From NCBI GenBank assembly GCA_964392365.1, contig CAYMPH010000005.1:124001-188000 (forward strand): DNA of 64,000 nucleotides, given 5' to 3'. Origin of the DNA: CAYMPH01 sp964392365. GTDB lineage: Bacteria > Spirochaetota > UBA4802 > UBA5550. Made by a program: the position numbers and the translations under genes. Of this stretch, positions 55,401-63,151 are shown in pieces. The notes below the pieces were generated by a model. That model was not told the origin of the DNA. It searched no databases and saw nothing but the letters and a program-made list of their open reading frames with translations. Each line of letters begins with the position of its first letter. Position 1 is the first letter of the stretch.

Positions 55401-56145
55401 AATCGGATCAGAAGAAATTTTAAAAAACATAGATTTAAAAATCAATGACGGTGAAGCTGTTGGATTGATCGGGGCTCCCGGATGCGGAAAAACCATTCTT
55501 ATGAAAATTCTATCCGGTCAGATAAAAAATTCTGATGCATATATTTCGATAGAAGAAACTGATTTAAGATTATTAAAAAAAAATCATGTTTTAAAAATGA
55601 TTTCACATTTCAGCAGAATCATTCCTGAAAATCCTGATGATTCAGTATTTAATTTTATTCTTTCAGCAAGGCTTCCCTGGTTGAAAGCGCTGAGTCCATT
55701 TTCTGAAAGTGATAGAAGTATTGCTGAAGAAACCATTACTAATTTAAATCTTACCGTTTTTAAAAATTCCAAACTCTCAGAAATATCTGATTCGATACTT
55801 TTAAAATCAATGATTGGAAGGGCATTTGCCAAATTATCAGGTTTTATGATTCTCGATGAACCTATAGCAGGGTTAGACATCGCATCACAAATGGATATTG
55901 CAAAATCCATTTCCAAATATCTGATAAACGGAAAACGATGCATTCTATTATCTTCTCATGATATTAATTTCATCTGCCGCAGCTGTGACAGAATATATAT
56001 AATGGAGAATGGCGGGATTGCTCTTGAAATTTCGCCCTATGATATGAGCGCAAAAATCATAAAAAGATATTTTAATGCGGAATCGATTATATCAAAAAAC
56101 ATATATAACGGCAAACCGGAAGTGCATTTATTTCCTGAATCATGA
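55372..56145 (+). CDS. ABC-type ATPase with degenerate Q-loop and signature
   Basis: A 257-aa ATPase resembling the iron/haem/B12 importer type (FecE/HmuV; note ARLPWL after the Q-loop region). Walker A is GAPGCGKT (34-41), Walker B is FMILDEP with the catalytic Glu, and the H-loop is LLSSHD. The ABC signature (normally LSGGQ) is replaced by EISDSI, and the Q-loop position reads ISHFSRI without a Gln. It may hydrolyse ATP poorly or act as a regulatory subunit. I chose the ATG at 55372 (AAGG nine bases upstream) rather than the TTG at 55363. It converges on the STAS gene with no spacing. Confidence 0.8.
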   Translation: MVEASGINYKIGSEEILKNIDLKINDGEAVGLIGAPGCGKTILMKILSGQIKNSDAYISIEETDLRLLKKNHVLKMISHFSRIIPENPDDSVFNFILSARLPWLKALSPFSESDRSIAEETITNLNLTVFKNSKLSEISDSILLKSMIGRAFAKLSGFMILDEPIAGLDIASQMDIAKSISKYLINGKRCILLSSHDINFICRSCDRIYIMENGGIALEISPYDMSAKIIKRYFNAESIISKNIYNGKPEVHLFPES

Positions 56146-56508
56146 TCAAAGGAAATATTCTATTTTATGCATCCCTTCCTCGAGAGAACCTACAGAAATA
56201 AACTGGCTGTAATTGTCGAGAATTTCTGATAAAAAATCTACATCATTTCCCGGTTTCATTATAATAACGCGCTTGTTTTTTTCCTTTGCAGTCATTGACA
56301 CATCTATCAGTGAATAAAGTCCCGGAGCAGTGACCATCCTCACCTTTTCCAGATTAACAATGAGATTTTCCTTGTCAGTAATTTTATTTACTATTCTTTC
56401 AAAATCCATTGCGGATCCGGCACAGAGAATGCCTGCAAGTTCAAGCACTCTTGTTCCATCAAAACTATCAACACTGTAATTAAGCATCTTCTGTGTACGT
56501 GGCGGCAT
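56146..56508 (-). CDS. STAS-domain protein (anti-sigma antagonist-like)
   Basis: A 120-aa STAS fold: strand VLELAGILCAG, helix AMDFERIVNKI, strand NLIVNLEKV, then MVTAPGLYSLIDV and VIIMKPG. The loop that usually carries the phosphorylated Ser (D-[ST]-[ST]-G-L) reads T60-A61-P62-G63-L64, so there is no phosphorylatable Ser at that spot. It may be a permanently active or structural partner in a PP2C/GHKL circuit. GGTGA five bases before the ATG; the ATG follows the aroB stop codon directly (TAAATG), so it is co-translated with aroB. Confidence 0.8.
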   Translation of the reverse strand: MPPRTQKMLNYSVDSFDGTRVLELAGILCAGSAMDFERIVNKITDKENLIVNLEKVRMVTAPGLYSLIDVSMTAKEKNKRVIIMKPGNDVDFLSEILDNYSQFISVGSLEEGMHKIEYFL

Positions 56509-57582
56509 TTATATCACCATTTTAATCGCATTTCGAAGTGTCACATCATCAACCCTATGATTGATTACTGCATTTCCTATTCCATTTAGCAAGACAAAAT
56601 TTATAATACCGGAATAATTTTTTTTATCATATTTCATATGATCAATAATTTTTTCCGGATCAGTTTTAATTTTTCTATCCCCGAAACCGATTTTTCCCAG
56701 TATCCCGATAATAAGATTTTTTTCATCTAAAGAAATCATCCCGAGCTTTTCTGAAATATATGCAGCAACCTTAATGCCTATAGCTACTGCTTCGCCGTGT
56801 GAAATTCCTCTGTAATTATAAAACGATTCTATTGCATGACCTGTTGTATGCCCGAAATTAAGTATAGCTCTCCTGCCGCCTTCCTTTTCATCTTCTGCTA
56901 CGATTGAAGTTTTATATAAAGCGGATAAATACACAAGCTCTTCCAGACATTCAGCTGAAAAAATTTCCCCGGCTGAACGATCTTTAAGAATATTTAAAGT
57001 TTTATCTTCTCCTATAAGCCCATGCTTCAGAATTTCCGCCAGCCCGTTTTTAAATTCTGCGGCTGGAAGAGTCTTAAGAAAATTCATATCAGAAAGAACA
57101 AATGACGGCTGATGAAATGTGCCGGTTATATTCTTGCCGGATTTTAAATTAACTGCAGTTTTCCCGCCAATACTGGAATCTACCATTGCAAGAAGAGTTG
57201 TAGGCACATTGATAAAATTAATACCCCTCATATATATTGATGAAATATATCCTGCAAAATCACCAACAACTCCTCCGCCTATTCCGATTATTAATGATTT
57301 TCTGCTGAGTCCCATTTCCAGAATTTTATCTAAAAAATTTTCAGCATAAGAATAATTTTTATTTTTTTCGGAATCCTTCATTATCAGAAGTTCTGCATTC
57401 TGGCAAGACTTAATGAGGTTATTTATAAATTCAGGGTGGAGTTTTTTAATACATGCAGCTGAAATTATGCAGATTTTATCAGCTGATTTCAGTAAAGGAT
57501 TAGCAGTTAAAACATCAGATAAATTATTGCCGATATTGATTTCATAAGTTTTATTATTTATGGAAGCATTTACAATTTTCAT
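56509..57582 (-). CDS. aroB: 3-dehydroquinate synthase
   Basis: A 357-aa enzyme of the shikimate pathway; it converts DAHP to 3-dehydroquinate using NAD and a divalent metal. Motifs: GGGVVGDFAGYISS, PTTLLAMVDSSIGGKTAVN, and the metal ligands in LAEILKHG, FGHTTGHAIE and SHGEAVAIG. The start at 57582 gives an ATGA overlap with the stop of the Nudix gene, with AGGA seven bases upstream, and is preferred over the ATG at 57588. It belongs to the rnc-nudix-aroB-STAS operon. Confidence 0.95.
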   Translation of the reverse strand: MKIVNASINNKTYEINIGNNLSDVLTANPLLKSADKICIISAACIKKLHPEFINNLIKSCQNAELLIMKDSEKNKNYSYAENFLDKILEMGLSRKSLIIGIGGGVVGDFAGYISSIYMRGINFINVPTTLLAMVDSSIGGKTAVNLKSGKNITGTFHQPSFVLSDMNFLKTLPAAEFKNGLAEILKHGLIGEDKTLNILKDRSAGEIFSAECLEELVYLSALYKTSIVAEDEKEGGRRAILNFGHTTGHAIESFYNYRGISHGEAVAIGIKVAAYISEKLGMISLDEKNLIIGILGKIGFGDRKIKTDPEKIIDHMKYDKKNYSGIINFVLLNGIGNAVINHRVDDVTLRNAIKMVI

Positions 57583-58025
57583 TGCCATATCCTGCCTGCA
57601 TAAAGTTTTGTTGAAGTACCTTCCATCAATTTAAATATTTCATCCCCAAGCGGTGGATATAATCTGGCTTTTTTTAATTCTTCAGCAGTTAAAAAATTAA
57701 AATCAAAAAGTCTTTTATCTTTACCAAGTTTTAAATCACCCGGCAGTTTTTTACATCTGAAGCATATATTTAAAATATGTCTCCTGCCTGAAGGATCAAT
57801 TGAATCGCATATAATAACCGGTTCAAAAACTTCAATTGAAATATCAAGCTCTTCTTTTAATTCTCTTTCTAAAGCGCTTTCAAGAGATTCGCCGTATTCA
57901 ACTCCGCCGCCCGGCAAAAGCCAGTAAATGTTATTTTTCTTTTTATGTGTTACCATTAGAATACGGTCATTTTCAATTATTACTGCAGCAACCCTTATCC
58001 TGATGGACTTCCCTTTACGAAACAT
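57579..58025 (-). CDS. Nudix hydrolase
   Basis: A 148-aa single-domain Nudix enzyme. The Nudix box runs 40-62, starting GGVEYGE with the RELKEE core at 54-59. Substrate unknown; it may clean up oxidised nucleotides or other nucleoside diphosphates. It overlaps rnc by one base (TGATG) and aroB by four (ATGA), so all three are translationally coupled. Confidence 0.9.
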   Translation of the reverse strand: MFRKGKSIRIRVAAVIIENDRILMVTHKKKNNIYWLLPGGGVEYGESLESALERELKEELDISIEVFEPVIICDSIDPSGRRHILNICFRCKKLPGDLKLGKDKRLFDFNFLTAEELKKARLYPPLGDEIFKLMEGTSTKLYAGRIWQ

Positions 58026-58789
58026 CAGATTATTGATCCGGTTTCATCATATTTTTTTAATGCCTTGGATGCAGCGTCCATTTCAGCTTTTCTTTTACTG
58101 CTGCCCTCTCCGTTATTTACAGTAACTCCATTAATTATCAGCTTAACAATAAAAATTTTTTCATGATCCGGGCCTCTTTCTTCAAGAAGTTCGTATTCAG
58201 GTTTTTCCTTGTACATTTTCTGCACATATTCCTGAAGCGATGTTTTCGGATCTCTGAGATAATTTCTGCTGTCAATTCTTTCAATATCATTTATTAAAAG
58301 CGGAAGAACAAATTTTCTGGCATCGCTTATTTTGTTTGAATCAAGATATATTGCGCCAATTAAAGCTTCAAGAGTATTTGCAAGTATCGAAAGCCTGTCT
58401 CTTCCGCCGCTTTGCTCCTCGCCTTTACCCATTAGAATATATTTTCCGAGAGCAAGACTTTTAGAAACCTTTGAAAGTTCAGTTTCTGAAACAACAGCAG
58501 ATTTTATTTTTGCAAGACTGCCTTCAGGATATTTATCATAATGTTTGAACAGATATTCGTTAACTACCAGAGCAAGTACTGAATCACCAAGATATTCAAG
58601 CCTTTCATTATCTTCCGCATCAGCACCAATTTCATTTACATATGATTTGTGCGACAAAGCCCTGTTTAGAAGTTTTACATTTTTGAATTTAATCCGCAGC
58701 TGTTTCTGCAGAGATTCGAGTTCTGCCATCCTGTATTTACTGATAGTAAATTTGGTTTTCCCCGGAGATTTCTTTTTATTCACAGCCAT
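58025..58789 (-). CDS. rnc: Ribonuclease III
   Basis: A 254-aa double-strand-specific endoribonuclease for rRNA and mRNA processing. Signature NERLEYLGDSVLALV (about 60-74), second acidic motif in TLEALIGAIYLD, and a C-terminal double-stranded RNA-binding domain (about 182-250: DPKTSLQEYVQK, then GEGSSKRKAEMDAASKAL). The usual acpP gene between rpmF and rnc is absent here. Confidence 0.95.
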   Translation of the reverse strand: MAVNKKKSPGKTKFTISKYRMAELESLQKQLRIKFKNVKLLNRALSHKSYVNEIGADAEDNERLEYLGDSVLALVVNEYLFKHYDKYPEGSLAKIKSAVVSETELSKVSKSLALGKYILMGKGEEQSGGRDRLSILANTLEALIGAIYLDSNKISDARKFVLPLLINDIERIDSRNYLRDPKTSLQEYVQKMYKEKPEYELLEERGPDHEKIFIVKLIINGVTVNNGEGSSKRKAEMDAASKALKKYDETGSII

Positions 58790-58875
58790 TTATTCAATCC
58801 CTACTGATTCATTTCAGAAATTTCATATTCCCATAGTTTCTTATATTTCCGCTTTATGCATAATGCGCGAAATAC

Positions 58876-58903
58876 AAAAAGGGATGCATTTCAGCATCCC
58901 TTA
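58876..58903 (-). terminator. Terminator after rpmF
   Basis: Stem AAGGGATGC/GCATCCCTT around TTTCA-type loop; on the minus strand it is followed by TTTTT. It separates rpmF from rnc, so rnc needs its own promoter or depends on read-through. Confidence 0.8.
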
Positions 58904-58931
58904 ATAATTTCGTCAGAATATTCGATAATAA

Positions 58932-59123
58932 TTAGTCTTTAATTTTTACCTTTTGTTCAACAACTAGTTCGCCTTTATAATAACCGCATTCAGGACAAAC
59001 TCTATGCGACAAACCATAAGCGCCGCATTTTGAACAAGCTCTTAAATTAGGAACACCTATCGCATGATGAGATCTTCTCATTCTGGTTTTTGATTTGGAT
59101 TTTTTTCGCTTTGGAACAGCCAC
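58932..59123 (-). CDS. rpmF: Ribosomal protein L32
   Basis: A 63-aa 50S subunit protein. Typical N-terminus AVPKRKKSKSKTRMRRSHHA and four-Cys zinc ribbon CSKC/CPEC. The start is GTG with AGGGAGA upstream. A TTGACA at 59188-59193 on this strand may be part of its promoter, but no good -10 follows. Confidence 0.95.
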   Translation of the reverse strand: MAVPKRKKSKSKTRMRRSHHAIGVPNLRACSKCGAYGLSHRVCPECGYYKGELVVEQKVKIKD

Positions 59124-59213
59124 TTTTCTAATCTCCCTGTATCTATGAATAATTACGTAAATGGAATGTTTTTTTACAGTAATTTATTGTCAAGATTTAT
59201 TTGAAAAAAAATT

Positions 59214-59915
59214 TTATCCCTTTTTCTTGAATGAAAGCATAAAAATTCTTTTTTTTGCCAATTCAGCATACGGCGATTGAGGATATGAGGATATTACTAT
59301 ATTAAAATACTTTTTCGCGTTTATAATATCTCCTTTTAAAGAATAAATCCTTCCGAAATTATAGTTAAACTGGTCTGCTATAATACTTCCTGAATAATCC
59401 TTTTCCAGCAGGTTATACATAGAAAATGCAGCATCTAAATTTCCAGACTCTTCGTATGCTATAGCTGCTTTCTGCAGAGCAATAGAAGCAAAAATTGATT
59501 TGGAATTTTTATCAGCAAAGTCTGCAAGCAATTCTGCAGCTTCTTTATACTTTTTTTCATCATATAAAAAATTTCCAGCAGCATATATGCTTATTTTTGA
59601 TGAAAACCCGAAACGGGATGATTTTCCAAGATCAATAATATCATTGATAGTACCTGAAGCGGATGTAGAATTGCCGCTTTTTACTGCTTCATAATATTTT
59701 TCCACCAATGATTCAAATTGATTCCGTTTGGCATTTTCTGAATTTTCAAAATAAACGAATCCTGCTATAAAAACTCCAGTTAGGAAAGCAAGAACTGATA
59801 AAGTAATTATTGTCAGTTTTTTGTTTGATTTTATAAAATTTTTTATAATCATCAGAAATCTTTCAACAGGATTTCTATGTATTTCTATCCCATGTTTCGC
59901 AAATTTATCAGACAT
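59214..59915 (-). CDS. YfgM-like membrane TPR protein
   Basis: A 233-aa protein with one transmembrane helix at about 36-55 and TPR-like helical pairs outside (KYKEAAELLADFADK, NLDAAFSMYNLLEKDY, DIINAKKYFNIVISSYPQSPYAELAKKR). The layout, short cytoplasmic N-terminus then TPR domain, resembles YfgM, an ancillary SecYEG partner. The resemblance is structural; a BamD-like role is an alternative. It starts 8 bp after rpsA ends and is co-transcribed. Confidence 0.72.
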   Translation of the reverse strand: MSDKFAKHGIEIHRNPVERFLMIIKNFIKSNKKLTIITLSVLAFLTGVFIAGFVYFENSENAKRNQFESLVEKYYEAVKSGNSTSASGTINDIIDLGKSSRFGFSSKISIYAAGNFLYDEKKYKEAAELLADFADKNSKSIFASIALQKAAIAYEESGNLDAAFSMYNLLEKDYSGSIIADQFNYNFGRIYSLKGDIINAKKYFNIVISSYPQSPYAELAKKRIFMLSFKKKG

Positions 59916-59923
59916 AATTAGAA

Positions 59924-61588
59924 TTATTCTCCGAGTTTTATTTTAACATAATCGCCGAGAGTTACCTTCCCGGAACTTGTGCTTTTTAATATTTTATCAA
60001 GCTCTTCTTTTTCAGTCATTATATCATAAGTTTTTATACTTAAAGAAAGTCTCTTTTTTGATGAATCCGCTCCTATTACAATTGCTGAAACCTTATCACC
60101 CTGCTTGAACTCGTCTTCAAGTTTTTCAATTCTCTTTTTTGAAGACTCTGAAATATGAACATAACCTTCAGTATTTTCGTCAAGTTTAATGAAAAGCCCG
60201 AAAGGAGTAACTTTCGAGATGACTCCGTCAACTTTCGATCTGGGCGGATATTTTTCAAGGATAAAATCCCATGGCGATTTAGTAAGCTGTTTCAAGCCGC
60301 ATGAAATTTTCATATCATCTTTTTTAATAGAAAGAATTTTAAATTCTATCTCATCATTTTCTTTAAATATGTCAGATAAATCTTTTCCTGAAGGCTCCCA
60401 GCTTATATCGGAGGAATGAATCAGCCCGTCAATATCACCTTCAATTTCAACAAACAATCCGAATTTAGAAATCTTTTTAATTTTACTTTTATGTATGCTT
60501 CCTACCGGGAATCTTTTTTCTATGTCACTCCATGGATTTGGAAACAGCTGTTTAAGACCAAGAAGAAGTTTTTTTTCTTCCTTATTTATATTTAAAATAA
60601 CTACTTCAATTTCTTCGCCTTTTTTTATAATGTCATTTACATTTGCAGAAGACTTTGTCCATGACATATCCGATGCGCTGAGGAATCCTTCAACACCGTC
60701 TTCCAGCTCAATGAATGCGCCAAAATTCGTTAAAGTAACAGCTGTTCCCTTGATTCTATCTCCAACTTTGTATTTGGAATCAATCGAATCCCAGGGGTTT
60801 TCAAGAAGCTGTTTCAGTCCGAGTGAGATTTTTTTTGTTTCAGCATCAATTGAAAGAATTAGGAATTCCTTATCTTCATTAAGTTTTAAAATTTTTCTCT
60901 GTTTGAAAACCTTTTTCCAGGATATTTCATTTCTATGAAGTAATGCATCAACTCCATCAATTCTAACAAAAGCACCAAACTCAACGAATCGGATAACCTT
61001 TCCTGTAACTTTATCACCGGCTTTATATTTCGCAATAAAATCATTCCATCTTGCAGATGCAACTTCATCAATAAATTCTTTTCTGGAGAGAAGAAGCTGC
61101 CTCTTTTCAGAATCAATGCTTTTAATTTTAAACTCATGTTCTTCAGATGAATCTGCATTTTTTAAATCAGCTGAATGAGAAAAAGGGAGAAAACCCTGGA
61201 TTCCATTACAATCAATTATTTTTCCGCTTTTTACAGGAGTTTTTATTCTGCCGGTAATTATTCCTTTGCGGCCTGCATCAGAATCAATAAATTCTTTCCA
61301 TTTTATCTCTTCCTGAGCGGCTTTTTTGGAAAATTGAAAAACTCCGTCCACAAGCTTCCTGTCATTGAGTTTGGCGTAAATAGATTCGCCTAGTGACGGT
61401 TTTACATCAAATTCATAAAGAGGAATTCTGCCGTCAGATTTCATTCCGACATTAATATAAACATAATCTGAATCTATTGTAACGACTTCACCTTTAATAA
61501 TTTTCCCTGGTGTTAAATCATCAACAGTACTTTCAGCAATGTGAGCCATGTCAAAGGCTTCATTTTGATCTTCCGGCTTATCTGCCAT
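59924..61588 (-). CDS. rpsA: Ribosomal protein S1
   Basis: A 554-aa 30S protein that binds mRNA leaders; length matches E. coli S1 (557 aa). Six S1 domains can be traced by repeated glycine-rich starts such as GKVIRFVEFGAFVRI, GTAVTLTNFGAFIEL, SKIKKISKFGLFVEI and GVISKVTPFGLFIKL, each followed by a helix after ISW-type segments. Domains 1-2 are more divergent, as usual. It sits in the pheA-tyrA-cmk-rpsA-yfgM order known from many bacteria. GAGGG upstream of the ATG. Confidence 0.95.
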   Translation of the reverse strand: MADKPEDQNEAFDMAHIAESTVDDLTPGKIIKGEVVTIDSDYVYINVGMKSDGRIPLYEFDVKPSLGESIYAKLNDRKLVDGVFQFSKKAAQEEIKWKEFIDSDAGRKGIITGRIKTPVKSGKIIDCNGIQGFLPFSHSADLKNADSSEEHEFKIKSIDSEKRQLLLSRKEFIDEVASARWNDFIAKYKAGDKVTGKVIRFVEFGAFVRIDGVDALLHRNEISWKKVFKQRKILKLNEDKEFLILSIDAETKKISLGLKQLLENPWDSIDSKYKVGDRIKGTAVTLTNFGAFIELEDGVEGFLSASDMSWTKSSANVNDIIKKGEEIEVVILNINKEEKKLLLGLKQLFPNPWSDIEKRFPVGSIHKSKIKKISKFGLFVEIEGDIDGLIHSSDISWEPSGKDLSDIFKENDEIEFKILSIKKDDMKISCGLKQLTKSPWDFILEKYPPRSKVDGVISKVTPFGLFIKLDENTEGYVHISESSKKRIEKLEDEFKQGDKVSAIVIGADSSKKRLSLSIKTYDIMTEKEELDKILKSTSSGKVTLGDYVKIKLGE

Positions 61589-61620
61589 CCAGCCTAACCC
61601 TCATTTTTTATTATTTATTA

Positions 61621-62298
61621 TTAAAACAGCAGTTTTTCAGAAATCAGGCTGCACATTTTTTCTATCACTTCATTTGCACTCATGTGAGAAGTATCAATAA
61701 TCAAAGCATCATCACATTTTACAAGAGCGCCAAATGGTCTCGACATATCCTGTTTATCGCGAAGCATAATCTGATTTTTAATACTCATTTCGTCAAGATT
61801 TTTTCCCATTTCTTTATATTCTCCAACACGCCTGGCTGCTCTAATATCAACAGAAGCATCGATATAAAGTTTTAAATCTGCGTCCGGAAAAACTACTGAA
61901 CCTATGTCTCTTCCGTCCATTATGATGGAATCTTTTACAGACCAGGATCTTAAAAGAGAATTAACGAAATTCCTGATTTTAATATTATCTGAAATAACTC
62001 CAATGTTTGCCACGATGTTTTCCGCCCGGATAAGTTGTGTAACTTCAGTTCCATTAATAAAAGTTTTCGAATCGCCTTCCTGGGAGAATTCCTGGTTTAT
62101 ATTTATCGATGCGAAATCACTCTCAAAATCCATTCCGCTTGAAAGATTTCCGTATTTACCCAGATAAAACCATGTGATTGATCTGTAGATAGCTCCTGAA
62201 TCAATATACTTCAGATTCATTCTAAGTGCAGTTTTTTTGCAGACTGTGCTTTTTCCTGAACCTGCAGGCCCATCAACTGCTACGACAATTTTCTTCAT
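61621..62298 (-). CDS. cmk: Cytidylate kinase
   Basis: A 225-aa CMP/dCMP kinase. P-loop GPAGSGKST (about 9-17), LKYIDSGAIYRSITW for nucleotide binding, DGRDIGSVVFPDADLKLYI and RRVGEYKEMG in the lid. Length is typical. The start overlaps the tyrA stop (ATGA), so it is translationally coupled. The neighbouring aroA that often sits between tyrA and cmk is missing here. Confidence 0.95.
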   Translation of the reverse strand: MKKIVVAVDGPAGSGKSTVCKKTALRMNLKYIDSGAIYRSITWFYLGKYGNLSSGMDFESDFASININQEFSQEGDSKTFINGTEVTQLIRAENIVANIGVISDNIKIRNFVNSLLRSWSVKDSIIMDGRDIGSVVFPDADLKLYIDASVDIRAARRVGEYKEMGKNLDEMSIKNQIMLRDKQDMSRPFGALVKCDDALIIDTSHMSANEVIEKMCSLISEKLLF

Positions 62299-63146
62299 GT
62301 TTTTTTTATTCTATCCCTTATCGATTTCGCATTAGAAAAATATTCATATATTTTCTGATTGTCAGTTTCAGACATAATCATCTCCCTGAAATCAAAAATT
62401 TCATCAACAGCCATATCAATTACTTTAAGAATTTTCTCCTTATTTCCTGAAACAATTTCACTCCACATATCGGGCGATCCGGCTGAGATTCTTGTTACAT
62501 CCCTGAATCCATTTCCAACAAATCCCTCTCCGGTTTCCATTTTATTGAAAATACGGACAAGCGATGCAGCAAGGATATGCGGCAGATGGCTTGTTACAGC
62601 AACAGATAAATCATGCTTCTCGCTGGTTGTTGTTATAATTTGAGCGCCGATATATTCCCAGAATTCCTTTATTCTTCCGATATTACTCACACTGTTTTTC
62701 AAGCCGGGTGTTATAATTACAGTTGAACCTTTATAGAGATCACTTCTGCTGTATTCATAACCTGTCTTTTCCAGACCTGCCATAGGATGACAGCCGATAA
62801 ATTTTTCTGCACCAGAAATTTTTTCAATCTCATCGCAGATAAATCCTTTCACGCTGCCTACATCAATTACAAGAGACGAATCAGGAAATCCCGAATCAGA
62901 AATAATTTTTTTTATTATATCTACTGATGTTATTACAGGAACGCACACAACAACAAGTTCCGTGTTATAATTAAAATTATCAATCGTATCAGCATAATCT
63001 GCGAAACCGTCAGTTAAAGCAGGTTTGAGTTTGTTTAAATCTCTTCCGTAAACTGAAATTTTAATTTCTTTATTTTTTTCTTTAAGAGCCCTGCAGATGG
63101 ATCCGCCAAGCAGTCCAAGACCTATAATTGACACATTGCGGAACAC
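62295..63146 (-). CDS. tyrA: Prephenate dehydrogenase
   Basis: A 283-aa NAD(P)-dependent enzyme that makes 4-hydroxyphenylpyruvate for tyrosine. Rossmann motif GLGLLGGSICRALKE (about 10-24), VIDVGSVKG, FIGCHPMAGLEKTG and the catalytic His in VTSHLPH. No ACT domain at the C-terminus, so feedback control at this enzyme is not apparent. The start is GTG with GAGG eight bases upstream, inside the end of pheA. Confidence 0.94.
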   Translation of the reverse strand: MFRNVSIIGLGLLGGSICRALKEKNKEIKISVYGRDLNKLKPALTDGFADYADTIDNFNYNTELVVVCVPVITSVDIIKKIISDSGFPDSSLVIDVGSVKGFICDEIEKISGAEKFIGCHPMAGLEKTGYEYSRSDLYKGSTVIITPGLKNSVSNIGRIKEFWEYIGAQIITTTSEKHDLSVAVTSHLPHILAASLVRIFNKMETGEGFVGNGFRDVTRISAGSPDMWSEIVSGNKEKILKVIDMAVDEIFDFREMIMSETDNQKIYEYFSNAKSIRDRIKKT

Positions 63147-63151
63147 TTATT

